Shown here piece by piece: positions 1-8,416 of a stretch of DNA of 64,000 nucleotides. A program made the translations under genes and the position numbers. This DNA comes from SZUA-309 sp965233675 (lineage in GTDB: Bacteria > Pseudomonadota > Gammaproteobacteria > Pseudomonadales > Azotimanducaceae). The DNA lies in the NCBI GenBank assembly GCA_965233675.1, contig OZ247498.1, positions 62,001 to 126,000 of the forward strand, given 5' to 3'. Positions within the stretch are counted from its first letter, which is position 1. Every line of letters starts with the position of its first letter. The notes beneath the pieces are model-generated. The model ran no database searches and had not been told where the DNA came from. It saw only the letters and a list, made by a program, of their open reading frames with translations.

Positions 1-422
1 CGCTGGCAGGACGGGGCCGACATCTGAGCGACAGTGCTGCATACGCGCAAAGCAAGCTGGCGCTGACGATGTGGTCTCACAGCCTGGCGCAGTCCCGCCA
101 GGATGCCGGGCCTGTGATCATCGCGGTGAACCCGGGTTCATTGCTGGCGACCAAGATGGTCAAGGAAGCCTACGGGATCGCCGGAGCCGACATAAATACC
201 GGCGCGGACATACTTGTTCGGGCCGCCCTCGACGATGAATTCTCGGTGGTTTCCGGGCGGTACTTTGACAACGATGTGGGTGACTTTGCATCCCCACACC
301 CGGACGCGCTGGATGTGAAGAAATCCGAACAGCTGGTGATCGTTCTGGACACGCTGCTGTCGGAACTGGGGAACACTCAGCGTCTGGCGGACGCGGTGAG
401 CAGAATTTCGAATCCGTACTGA
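1..422 (+). CDS. SDR-family oxidoreductase, C-terminal part (cut by window edge)
   Basis: The reading frame is open from base 3 and the 5' end lies outside the window. The first visible residues carry the short-chain dehydrogenase/reductase active-site pair YAQSK (YxxxK, bases 42-56), where Tyr and Lys do acid-base catalysis with NAD(P). About 140 residues follow, including the PG segment after the active-site helix (VNPGS). The nucleotide-binding Rossmann part is missing here. The substrate cannot be told. It lies 11 bp upstream of the DUF4437 gene on the same strand, so the two may be cotranscribed. Confidence 0.8.
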   Translation, partial: LAGRGRHLSDSAAYAQSKLALTMWSHSLAQSRQDAGPVIIAVNPGSLLATKMVKEAYGIAGADINTGADILVRAALDDEFSVVSGRYFDNDVGDFASPHPDALDVKKSEQLVIVLDTLLSELGNTQRLADAVSRISNPY

Positions 423-433
423 AGGAGATTATC

Positions 434-1279
434 GTGCCTAAGTTTCTACTCGGCGTTGTCGTAGCGCTCACCTTCCTGACCCTGCACAGCGCTGCGGATG
501 AGGGCCCTGTCTTGGAAGTGGTTTCAGGATCCGACGTCCACTATCAACCGCTTAACCCGGCGCGCGGCGATGCAAGTCCGAGGGCTGGCGTTCTCTGGGG
601 CGATCTCAAAGAGAACGTTCCGACTGGTGCGTTGATCGTGTTCGCCGACGGATTCTCCTCGCCGCCTCATATTCACAACATCACCTATCGTGGCATTGTG
701 ATCAGCGGCGCTGTCCACAATGACGATCCGGATGCGGAGAACCTGTGGATGGGGCCTGGTTCCTTCTGGACCCAGCCGGCCGGAGAGTCGCATATCACGG
801 CCGCTGCCCCAGGGCACAGTGCCACGGCTTTCCTGGAGATTCTGGAAGGGCCCTATCTCGTACATCCGGCGGATGAGGCCTTTGATAATGGCGAGAGGCC
901 GGTGAACGTGGAAGCGGGCAACGTTGTCTGGCTGAATTCCGCGGACGTCAGCTGGGTGGAAGCATCCGATTCGGCGGTGGGACTGAAGATGGCCTTTCTA
1001 TGGGGTGGGACGGAACCAGGTCAGCGGAACGGCACTCTGATCAGCCTGCCGCAGGGGGTCAGTGGCCAACTCCATGGCAATGGTGCATGGTTGCGTGCGG
1101 TGACGATCCAGGGACAAGCCGAACTCCGACAGCCCGGCACATCCAATTGGAAGAGTCTGGATCCGGGTAGCTACTTTGGCTCGAAAGGTGACGGGGTGCA
1201 TGAACTCACCTGCGGAACACAGGAAGACTGCCTCATCTATGTGAGTGCAGAAGGCAGCTACCAGTTTACTCAGTCATGA
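434..1279 (+). CDS. Secreted DUF4437 cupin-like protein
   Basis: 281 residues starting at GTG 434, with a strong Shine-Dalgarno GAAGGAG at 421-427. Residues 1-21 form a signal peptide, so the product is probably periplasmic. The rest reads as two consecutive cupin-type beta barrels; the first has a metal-ligand-like stretch PPHIHNITY and a GSFWTQPAGESH segment typical of DUF4437/ChrR-like cupins. The family has no settled biochemical role. It sits between an SDR and an NmrA-type reductase, which may point to detoxification or redox chemistry, but that is inference. Confidence 0.75.
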   Translation: MPKFLLGVVVALTFLTLHSAADEGPVLEVVSGSDVHYQPLNPARGDASPRAGVLWGDLKENVPTGALIVFADGFSSPPHIHNITYRGIVISGAVHNDDPDAENLWMGPGSFWTQPAGESHITAAAPGHSATAFLEILEGPYLVHPADEAFDNGERPVNVEAGNVVWLNSADVSWVEASDSAVGLKMAFLWGGTEPGQRNGTLISLPQGVSGQLHGNGAWLRAVTIQGQAELRQPGTSNWKSLDPGSYFGSKGDGVHELTCGTQEDCLIYVSAEGSYQFTQS

Positions 1280-1325
1280 CCCCGCCGCTCAGGCCGGATC
1301 TGGCGCGCAGACACGGAGAAATACG

Positions 1326-2171
1326 ATGACAACCGCGGTGACCGCCGCCTCTGGCCAGCTTGGCGGGGCAGTGATACGCGCACTTGCCGCACTCGATCCC
1401 GACGAGATGCTGATCGGTCTTGCGCGCACGCCTGCAAATGCGTCCGGATTGAACGTCGAAGTTCGCCCCGGAGACTACGCCGACAGCGAGCAGCTGCGCC
1501 GATCCCTCGAGGGGGTTGATCGTCTGTTGCTCATATCCGGCAACGAACCGCCTGATGAACGCATCGAACAGCACCGGAACGTGCTCGGCGCGGCAAAGGC
1601 GGCGGGCGTTGCCAGGGTCGTGTACACCAGTATCCAGGGGGCGGAGCGGGGCACGGCGTTTTCGCCGGTCGTTCAGAGCAATCGTCAGACGGAAGACGAC
1701 CTGCGCTCAAGCGGCCTGAACTGGGTGATCGCACGCAATGGGATCTATATCGAGCCGGACATCGAGTACATTGAAACCTATAAAGCCAATGGTGAGATCG
1801 CCAATTGCGCCGGTGACGCGAAATGCGCGTACACGACCCGAACGGAACTCGCCCATGCCTATGCTCATATGCTGACTCGATCAGAACACGATGGCCAGAT
1901 TTACAACCTGCATGGCGAACCCATCACCCAGGCGGAACTGGCGGCCTATCTGAATCAGGCATTCGGTACGGCGCTTACATACCGTTCCATGTCCGTCGCG
2001 GACTATCGTGAGGAGCGGGTCGCCGAACTGGGAGAATTCATGGGGACCATCATCGCCGGCATCTATGAAGGCATCCGCAATGGCGCACTGGATAACCACA
2101 GCGACTTCGAGCGGGTGACCGGTCGACCTCACCAGAGCTGGGACGAGTACTTCCGTCTGATCCAGCCCTGA
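1326..2171 (+). CDS. NmrA-family NAD(P)-binding protein, QorB-like quinone reductase
   Basis: 281 residues from ATG 1326 with GGAG about 8 bp upstream; an earlier in-frame start at 1245 would overlap the DUF4437 gene and add a non-conserved leader. The N-terminus TTAVTAASGQLGGAVI is an atypical-SDR dinucleotide-binding fold (variant GxxGxxG). The segments LLLISGNEP, QHRNVLGAAKAAGVARVVY and RNGIYIE follow the layout of E. coli QorB, an NADPH-quinone reductase. It lacks the classical SDR YxxxK. Role is probably reduction of a small quinone-like substrate or redox sensing; the substrate is unknown. Confidence 0.75.
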   Translation: MTTAVTAASGQLGGAVIRALAALDPDEMLIGLARTPANASGLNVEVRPGDYADSEQLRRSLEGVDRLLLISGNEPPDERIEQHRNVLGAAKAAGVARVVYTSIQGAERGTAFSPVVQSNRQTEDDLRSSGLNWVIARNGIYIEPDIEYIETYKANGEIANCAGDAKCAYTTRTELAHAYAHMLTRSEHDGQIYNLHGEPITQAELAAYLNQAFGTALTYRSMSVADYREERVAELGEFMGTIIAGIYEGIRNGALDNHSDFERVTGRPHQSWDEYFRLIQP

Positions 2172-2182
2172 CCGGCCCCGAC

Positions 2183-2557
2183 TCAGCGCCGTCTGTTGTA
2201 TCCGTGCGGCGCGTACGGATCGAGTTGTTCCAGCAGGAGTTCCTCGAGCACGAGCAGGTCCTCGGTCGGATCGTAGTTACCCTCGAGGTCTTTCGGTGGC
2301 TCGATGGTATCGAGCACAGCAAACTCGAACGCAGCCTGGCCTAACCGGTTCCAGTCTTCCTGCAACTCGGCGGAAACCTCTTCCGAGTTCGTTCTGAGCG
2401 CAAATCGATGCCGATTCAGGCGGGCGTCGATGTCGCGGCTGATGCCCACATAGCACTTCTGGTTTTCGGTGTTGCTGATACAGTACGCGCCGATCTTTTT
2501 TGGCTGCCTTTTGTACTCACGGGTCAGTTGCTTCTGACGCTCTCTGGAAGATGACAT
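2183..2557 (-). CDS. GIY-YIG nuclease-domain protein
   Basis: 124 residues. The segment IGAYCISNTENQKCYVGIS matches the GIY-YIG core in variant form (GAY...CYVG), followed by the helix with RDIDARLNRHR, whose Arg is the usual catalytic arginine. The acidic C-terminal half contains candidate metal ligands. Small stand-alone GIY-YIG proteins of this size are common, and most have no known target. It converges with the reductase upstream (11-bp gap) and follows the DUF2239 gene on the same strand by 18 bp, so those two are likely cotranscribed. Confidence 0.75.
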   Translation of the reverse strand: MSSSRERQKQLTREYKRQPKKIGAYCISNTENQKCYVGISRDIDARLNRHRFALRTNSEEVSAELQEDWNRLGQAAFEFAVLDTIEPPKDLEGNYDPTEDLLVLEELLLEQLDPYAPHGYNRRR

Positions 2558-2575
2558 GGCTGTTCCCGGTTATGG

Positions 2576-3187
2576 CTATGGGTCGGACGGCAGGAACGCG
2601 TCGCGACTGATTCGTGTGGCCGTCGCCGCAATGTCTGTCGGCCAGCGCGCTGTGATTGTATCGAAAGCTGTGCGGTCCGCCGCGTAGAGCGCACGGACCG
2701 TTTCCTCGAAGCCGGGAAGATCTCCCGCCAGTGACGACAGGAACCGGTAGGTCCGATCCTGCGCATGCCGCGCACGATCGTGCATAACCGATGCTTTCCT
2801 GGCGCCATCCACTGCCCGTCTGAGTGCGGCAGACACTCCGCTGGGTTGGCTTTCCAGCCACTCCCAATGCCGGGGTAACAGGGTGACCGTGCCTGCGACG
2901 GCCTTCGGTCGCGATCGTCCGGTGCTTCGTGACGGAGTGGCATCAACAGATCCCATCGCCGTTTTCCGGGGGTAGCGCGCCCGCAGTTCCGCTTCGCTGC
3001 CGCTCGCATCCAGTTGCACGGGCAGACCGGATTCGAGGTCGAATACCTGCACATCCCGCGAATCCTCCAACTGCACGTGAGCGTGCATCGCAAGCGCGAT
3101 GACTTGCCGGTCACCTTCGGCTAACCGCTGGTGACCGACAAAGGCGATATACGAACGACAGTCTGTTTCTGATTCGAGATTGTCCAT
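2576..3187 (-). CDS. DUF2239 family protein
   Basis: 203 residues. The N-terminus SYIAFVGHQRLAEGDRQVIA, the central VFDLESGLPVQLD and the conserved LLPRHWEWLESQPSGVSAAL block are the signature of DUF2239. No catalytic motif is evident. The PRHWEW block is followed by a basic helix region rich in Arg and Asp. Function is not established for the family. It is the first gene of a probable two-gene unit with the downstream GIY-YIG gene. Its 5' side faces an AT-richer scar. Confidence 0.75.
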   Translation of the reverse strand: MDNLESETDCRSYIAFVGHQRLAEGDRQVIALAMHAHVQLEDSRDVQVFDLESGLPVQLDASGSEAELRARYPRKTAMGSVDATPSRSTGRSRPKAVAGTVTLLPRHWEWLESQPSGVSAALRRAVDGARKASVMHDRARHAQDRTYRFLSSLAGDLPGFEETVRALYAADRTAFDTITARWPTDIAATATRISRDAFLPSDP

Positions 3188-3738
3188 CTGTGGGGCCGAC
3201 GTGGGAATAGCATGAATAATACATGAGTAATCAAGTAATAGGCAAATATAACGTCGTGGCGCTACTTAACTGTTTATGAAGACGAGGCGAGTCCTTTCGG
3301 CCAACTCCGGACCAAGTGAGTGCGCGTCCATAGCAATCTAAGGGGTGTGCTTCTGAACACTAGGAGATTGGATCATCAATGATTCAAGTTTCTTCAACTT
3401 CTCAACGAAGTAGATGGATCCGTCCACATTCAGAGGGTGATGATCTCGATACAGCAATTGTCCTTCTGAGTAGTAGTTGCATTGTCCATCGGGACATTGA
3501 ATTTCGTTGGGTAATATCACATCGGGGTATTGCTTCTTGAACTCCAAACCCCGTAAGCCGCAAAGGTGTGTTCACCGGGCAGGCTCCATGTCAGCTGCCA
3601 GAGCGTAGGGTATTCAGCGCCGGCGAAGTACCGTCGCTCAATGACCCTGGCACTCAGCATGTCTGGATGAGCCTGCTGGTCATGCAGCGGACAAGTCGGT
3701 GCTGGTTTCTTCAGGAATCGAGGCGCAACACTGGCCAC
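3188..3738. other. 551-bp spacer with lower GC and gene remnants
   Basis: This stretch separates DUF2239 from ptsP. Bases about 3200-3290 are clearly richer in A+T than neighbouring DNA, and 3338-3571 hold the acyltransferase remnant described separately. A 73-codon frame on the minus strand (3738 down to 3517) starts with GTG directly after the ptsP stop, but I recognise no family in it and its tail runs into the remnant. The whole stretch looks like a scar of an old insertion or deletion. Confidence 0.5.
3338..3571 (-). pseudogene. Remnant of an OafA-type acyltransferase, C-terminal SGNH end
   Basis: About 75 codons survive. The sequence QCPDGQCNYYSEGQLLYRD then HHPLNVDGSIYF resembles the last segment of the periplasmic SGNH domain of OafA/YrhL-type O-acyltransferases: a Cys pair, then the D-x-x-H catalytic block (here D-HHPLN), then the final helix. 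An in-frame TGA at 3572-3574 closes the frame on the 5' side and no membrane acyltransferase domain is present. Base composition is lower in GC than neighbours. A short independent gene is possible but less likely. Confidence 0.45.
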
Positions 3739-6006
3739 TCACTTCCTGCTGCGGACCATGTCACCCAGTCCTCCCTCCTGAATCGCGTGGTTGATCAAGG
3801 TCCGAACGGCCTCGCCATCATCCATCGTGAGTGCTTCTTCCATCAGCTCGACACAGCGGCTATAGGACAGGGAGCGCAGAATTCGTTTTACGCGGGGGAG
3901 CATGGCTGGCGACATGCTGAGCTGATCGATGCCCATCCCCACCAGCAGTAGAGCACCAGCGAGGTCCCCAGCGAGTTCGCCGCAGACGCTGATCGGGATG
4001 TCAGCACGCCGGGCGGCCTCGATGGCAAATTTCAGTGCGTGAAGTACGGCAGGTGAAAGTGTGTCATACACATGCGCCACGTTCGCGTTCCCTCGGTCCG
4101 CGGCGCAGAGGTACTGGGTCAGATCGTTCGAGCCTATGGAAAGGAAGTCGAGCTCTGGCGCGACGCGCTCTATGGAAAAAAGCATGATCGGTACTTCGAC
4201 CATGGCACCGACTGGTGGCACTGCCGATGGCTCTTCCGCCCCGTGAATCGCCAGCGTTGCCTGCCTGATCAGTGTTCGCGTGTCTGTCAACTCCTGGGCA
4301 GTCGATACCATCGGCAGCAGGATTCGCAGATTGCCCAACCCCTGGTCGGCCCGGAGCATGGCCGTCAGCTGTGTCAGAAAAATCTCCGGATGATCCAGCA
4401 TCACCCGGATGCCGCGCGAGCCGAGAAGTGCGTTTTCTTCTGTGATGGGGAAATAGGGCAGTGTCTTGTCGCCGCCAATATCCAGCGTCCTAATGACAAC
4501 AGGACGCGGCGCAAAGTTCGTCAGGATCTTCCGATACTTTGTGAAGAGGTCGTCTTCCGTTGGAAAGGACTCACGCAGCATGAAGGCATATTCCGACCGA
4601 TAGAGCCCGATGCCTTCCGCGCCCGCAACGTCGCTCAGCTCCGCCTCTGAGTACATACCCATATTGGCGTAAAGGTGTATTCGCCGACCGTCCAGTGTTC
4701 TCCCGGGCTGGTCTCGATCGCGTGCCAGTTCCGCTGAAAGAGCTGCCTCTTCCCGTTCCAGCCGGCGATACTCCTCAATAATCTGCTCACCGGGTTCGAT
4801 GATGACCCGCCCGAGCGAGCCATCCACCACAACCGTCTGACCGGAACGGAGGCTGCCTGCCGCCGTGCGCAGTCCCATGACCGCCGGGATGCCAAGAGAA
4901 CTGGCAACAATCACAGTGTGGGACAGCAGGGAGCCCTCGCTGCAGACAATACCCGCCAGCTTCCGCGCTGGGACTTCTGCGATTCGCGTCAGGCTCACCT
5001 CGTCGCCGAACAGGATGGTGCGTTCAGGAAAAGACGTGGCGATCGTGTCATCGGCGTGGAGCGCGTGCAGCAACGTGCGTCCAACCGCGCGAATGTCCTC
5101 GCCCCTGGCTCTCAGCCGTTCATCTTCCATCCCGTCAAACTGCCGGGAAAGTGCAGCTACCGTGTCACGCAGCGCTCCTGGTGCCCAGCTGCCCTGTCGG
5201 ATCTGCTCCAGCACCGATGACACCATGCCCTGGTCGCTCGCCAGCAATGCATACACTTCGAACAGTGCATGCGCTTCACTCGGGAGCAGTCCCTTCATGC
5301 GCTCCGCGCTGGCGAAAATGTCGCGCTGGACTTCTTCTACAGCGTCCAGAAACGCCTGCGCTTCCAGGTCCGGATTTTCACAGGCTCGATCTTCCACCGC
5401 ATCAAGCTCCGCGAGCGGTGACGGGCGCACGATCTGTCCGATGGCTACACCCGGCGCGCCTGGAACACCCTGTTGGAAAACGGGTTTGCCGCCGGCTGCC
5501 GATGCGCTTCTCAATCTGGCGGGTTTGCCCGGTTTGGTATTGGCCAGCATGCCCGAGAGCTGAGCCGCCGCGGTGACGAGGAAGGCCTCGTCCTGCACGG
5601 TGAAGCCACCGGCTTCGTGCCTCCAGATGGCGAGCACGCCAATGACGTCGCCGCGATGCACCATCGGTGCACCTAAAAAGGAATGCAGTTGCTCCTCGCC
5701 TGTGATTGGCAGCGGCAGGAACCGTGGGTGATTGGAGACGTCGTCAATGCGCAGCGCTCTGCACTGCTCGCGAACGAGCCCTATGACACCGCTTCCCGCT
5801 GGCAGTCTCACCTCGCCGATTGATCGACGATCAAGACCCTCCGTTTCCTCGAGCACCAGATCGCCCGACTCGGGATCGATCAGATAGGCGGCACAGGCAG
5901 TGGCGCGTAAAGCGTCCCGAACACCTCGCACCATATGCTCGAGCGCACTCTCGCGATCTCGGGCAGCGGCAACTCGCGATACGACATCGCTCAACGTCTC
6001 AATCAC
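3739..6006 (-). CDS. ptsP: Phosphoenolpyruvate-protein phosphotransferase PtsP (EI-Ntr)
   Basis: 755 residues from GTG 6006. Order: GAF domain (about 1-155), linker, PEP-utilising N-terminal domain, phosphohistidine domain with the active His near residue 363 in SEGSLLSHTVIVASS, then a PEP-binding TIM barrel with TLDIGGDKTLPYF, LGSRGIRVML and the C-terminal VCGELAGD cysteine block. It autophosphorylates from PEP and passes phosphate to NPr, then to EIIA-Ntr, a regulatory cascade tied to nitrogen and potassium status rather than sugar uptake. The next upstream gene, pckA, makes PEP and is 50 bp away on the same strand. The usual gamma-proteobacterial neighbour rppH is not present here. Confidence 0.95.
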   Translation of the reverse strand: MIETLSDVVSRVAAARDRESALEHMVRGVRDALRATACAAYLIDPESGDLVLEETEGLDRRSIGEVRLPAGSGVIGLVREQCRALRIDDVSNHPRFLPLPITGEEQLHSFLGAPMVHRGDVIGVLAIWRHEAGGFTVQDEAFLVTAAAQLSGMLANTKPGKPARLRSASAAGGKPVFQQGVPGAPGVAIGQIVRPSPLAELDAVEDRACENPDLEAQAFLDAVEEVQRDIFASAERMKGLLPSEAHALFEVYALLASDQGMVSSVLEQIRQGSWAPGALRDTVAALSRQFDGMEDERLRARGEDIRAVGRTLLHALHADDTIATSFPERTILFGDEVSLTRIAEVPARKLAGIVCSEGSLLSHTVIVASSLGIPAVMGLRTAAGSLRSGQTVVVDGSLGRVIIEPGEQIIEEYRRLEREEAALSAELARDRDQPGRTLDGRRIHLYANMGMYSEAELSDVAGAEGIGLYRSEYAFMLRESFPTEDDLFTKYRKILTNFAPRPVVIRTLDIGGDKTLPYFPITEENALLGSRGIRVMLDHPEIFLTQLTAMLRADQGLGNLRILLPMVSTAQELTDTRTLIRQATLAIHGAEEPSAVPPVGAMVEVPIMLFSIERVAPELDFLSIGSNDLTQYLCAADRGNANVAHVYDTLSPAVLHALKFAIEAARRADIPISVCGELAGDLAGALLLVGMGIDQLSMSPAMLPRVKRILRSLSYSRCVELMEEALTMDDGEAVRTLINHAIQEGGLGDMVRSRK

Positions 6007-6056
6007 GGTTCAGCCGAGCAGACCCGTCAGGTTCTGAATACGTGCAACAGCGCTTG

Positions 6057-7679
6057 TCATGCCTGCACTAAGCTGGGGCCAGCAGCGACCAGCGCCTTCC
6101 CTTCATCGGTGTCGGTAAACTGAGAGAAGTTCTGAATGAACAGCTCCGCGAGTGAACGTGCCTTTGTCTCCCAGTCCTCCCGCTTCGCATAACTGGCCCT
6201 CGGGTCCAGCACCGCTGCAGTCACCGGACCTGCGCGCTCAGGAATCGAGAGATTAAAGATTGGCAACGTGCTGGCCGGTGCTTCGTCCACCTCGCCGCTC
6301 AATATCGCGTCGATAATGCGCCGCGTGTCGCGGATCGAGATGCGCTCTCCTCTACCGTTCCAGCCCGTGTTGACGAGATACGCCTTTGCTCCTGCGTGCC
6401 GCATTCGCCGGTTCAGAACCTGCGCATAACGAGTCGGGTGCAGTGACAGGAATGCGGCGCCGAAACACGCAGAAAAGGTCGGAGTGGGTGTGGTAACGCC
6501 GCGTTCGGTGCCCGCAACTTTTGCGGTGAATCCTGAGAGGAAATAGTACTCAGCCTGCGCGTTCGTCAGCCTGGCGACGGGTGGCAGGACCCCGAACGCG
6601 TCGGCAGTCAGGAAAATCACCCGGTCCGCATGGCCAGCCCGGGAAACCGGTTTGACAATATTGGCGATATGATTGATCGGATAGGAGACCCGGGTGTTTT
6701 CCGTCTTGCTGCCATCCGCGTAGTCGACCTCGCCATCGGGACCAACCACCACATTTTCGAGCAGCGCGTTGCGCCTGATCGCTCCGTGGATGTCGGGTTC
6801 GTGTTCCGGGCTCAGGTTGATGGTCTTTGCGTAGCATCCGCCCTCGAAATTGAACACACCGTTGTCATCCCAGCCGTGCTCGTCGTCGCCAATGAGACGG
6901 CGCTTGGGGTCCGTGGAAAGCGTCGTTTTTCCTGTTCCCGACAGGCCAAAAAACACGGCCACATCGCCTTCCTCCCCAACGTTGGCGGAGCAGTGCATGG
7001 AGGCGATTCCCTGTTGCGGCAGCAGGTAGTTCATCACGGAGAACAATCCCTTTTTCATTTCGCCGCCGTACCAGGTGCCGCCGATCAGCTGCATACCTTC
7101 GGTCATGTTGAAGGCAACAAAGTTCGGTGAATTCAGGCCGTGGGTCTGCCACTTCGGGTTGGTGGTCTTGGCGGCATTCAGTACCACGAAGTCGGGCGAG
7201 AAGCTGTTGAGCTCGACATCATCAGGTTCAATGAACATGTTTTTCACAAAGTGCGACTGCCATGCCACTTCGCTGACAAAACGCACCGCGAGCCGCGTCT
7301 CCGGGTCGGCGCCACAGTAGAGGTCGTTGACAAACAAGCGCTTTCCGTCGAGCTGGGCCGTAGCGACGGCCTTCAGTTCTTCCCATACTTCGGGGGTGAT
7401 CGCTCTGTTGTCATTCTTGCCCTGATCCGACCACCAGAGCACGTCCCGTGTCGTATCATCCTTGACCCAGTACTTGTCCTGGGGCGAACGTCCGGTGAAT
7501 TCGCCCGTGTCCACCGCGACGGCATCGGATCGGGTGACCGTGCCGACTTCGAATCCATCGAGACCGGGGCGTGTCTCTTCTTCGAAGAGACGTTCATAGG
7601 ACGGGTTGTGGATGATCTCCTGCGGCGCCTTGATGCCAAGGCGGGCCAGATCACCCTGAAGATCAGCTGATTGCGTCAT
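6057..7679 (-). CDS. pckA: Phosphoenolpyruvate carboxykinase (ATP)
   Basis: 540 residues, the normal length for the ATP-type enzyme. It converts oxaloacetate plus ATP to PEP, CO2 and ADP, the first gluconeogenic step. Visible hallmarks are the substrate motif FTGRSPQDKY (61-70), the kinase-1a P-loop GLSGTGKTT (245-253) and the kinase-2 metal site LIGDDEHGW (262-270). ATG 7679 is preceded by GAGGAA at good spacing. It lies directly upstream of ptsP, whose product consumes PEP, so a common transcript would link PEP supply and PEP-dependent signalling; that link is inference. Confidence 0.97.
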   Translation of the reverse strand: MTQSADLQGDLARLGIKAPQEIIHNPSYERLFEEETRPGLDGFEVGTVTRSDAVAVDTGEFTGRSPQDKYWVKDDTTRDVLWWSDQGKNDNRAITPEVWEELKAVATAQLDGKRLFVNDLYCGADPETRLAVRFVSEVAWQSHFVKNMFIEPDDVELNSFSPDFVVLNAAKTTNPKWQTHGLNSPNFVAFNMTEGMQLIGGTWYGGEMKKGLFSVMNYLLPQQGIASMHCSANVGEEGDVAVFFGLSGTGKTTLSTDPKRRLIGDDEHGWDDNGVFNFEGGCYAKTINLSPEHEPDIHGAIRRNALLENVVVGPDGEVDYADGSKTENTRVSYPINHIANIVKPVSRAGHADRVIFLTADAFGVLPPVARLTNAQAEYYFLSGFTAKVAGTERGVTTPTPTFSACFGAAFLSLHPTRYAQVLNRRMRHAGAKAYLVNTGWNGRGERISIRDTRRIIDAILSGEVDEAPASTLPIFNLSIPERAGPVTAAVLDPRASYAKREDWETKARSLAELFIQNFSQFTDTDEGKALVAAGPSLVQA

Positions 7680-7742
7680 GTTCAGATTCCTCGTTCGTTA
7701 AGTCTTTCAGCAGCATCGCAACAGAAAGCGGGGTCCATTCCG

Positions 7743-8015
7743 TCATGAGGGCGCGTCATCCCTGTTGCCCGCCAGATTCAGGCGGACCCCCCGCCCGCCG
7801 CCCAGGCTGCTCGCACCCTCGGCAATCAGTTCAATGCCCAGCCGATCCAGCGCCTCAATGATTTTCATCAACGAATCAATGTTGCCGCGTACCTGACCAT
7901 CGCTGGCTTCCATCCGCTGGACGGTGGGGAGTGATACACCGGAGGCAGCCGCCAGTGCTTTCTGGTCTATACCCAGGAGCGCGCGGGCGGCTCTCATTTG
8001 CGGTGCTGTGATCAT
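7743..8015 (-). CDS. Small XRE-type helix-turn-helix regulator
   Basis: 90 residues. Residues about 5-58 form a Cro/C1 helix-turn-helix (MRAARALLGIDQKALAAASG, then SLPTVQRMEAS) followed by the conserved IIEALDRLGIELI strand seen in many stand-alone XRE proteins. No toxin partner is visible next to it, so an antitoxin role is not supported. It ends 63 bp before pckA on the same strand and could regulate pckA or itself. The C-terminal 20 residues are Gly/Arg-rich and probably unstructured. Confidence 0.8.
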   Translation of the reverse strand: MITAPQMRAARALLGIDQKALAAASGVSLPTVQRMEASDGQVRGNIDSLMKIIEALDRLGIELIAEGASSLGGGRGVRLNLAGNRDDAPS

Positions 8016-8416
8016 CAGTTTGCCGATAGTAGCATATAAAACGCCTAAACTAATGTTTTATACATCATTAGGCAATAACAGAACGTTAATTCTTAGCTTT
8101 AACTGGCCTCGAGTATCCAACTGCCTCGTGGTCGGAGCCGCTGCTGGTCGGCATGGGGGCGGTGGCGAGCCAGCCCGAAGTCGTCCAGCGCCTGATGCTG
8201 GCGCTGCCCTCGCGCCATTTCCTCGCCTTGCGCCGGGCATAGACCCTCATGCCTCGGTCCCGCTCGACCTGCTCGACCTCTAGATCAGATATACCTAGTA
8301 TGACTCCTGCGTGGGACATCGTTGTTATCTCCATTAAGCGATCTTCGCAAAATCAGTTTAGTGAACGCCGGCGTCCCTCATTTATGCTGAAGAGCCTGAG
8401 CAGCGAGGATCAAGGG
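8016..8416. other. 401-bp spacer with a possible transposase fragment
   Basis: The part next to the HTH gene (8016-8100) is AT-rich and likely holds its promoter. On the minus strand 8334 to about 8240 encodes a short peptide similar to the start of ISL3-type transposases (see the separate entry). The remaining DNA holds nothing I can identify. The start of the methyltransferase gene lies at the right end. Confidence 0.5.
8240..8334 (-). pseudogene. Possible ISL3-type transposase N-terminal fragment
   Basis: From ATG 8319 or the frame start 8334, the peptide MSHAGVILGISDLEVEQVER then DRGMRVYAR recalls the first 30 residues of ISL3-family transposases (an LGI..LEVE.VE repeat before the zinc ribbon). 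The expected CPHC zinc ribbon is absent and the reading frame turns into non-conserved Arg-rich sequence. No inverted repeats were found. The match rests on memory of the family and is weak. Confidence 0.3.
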
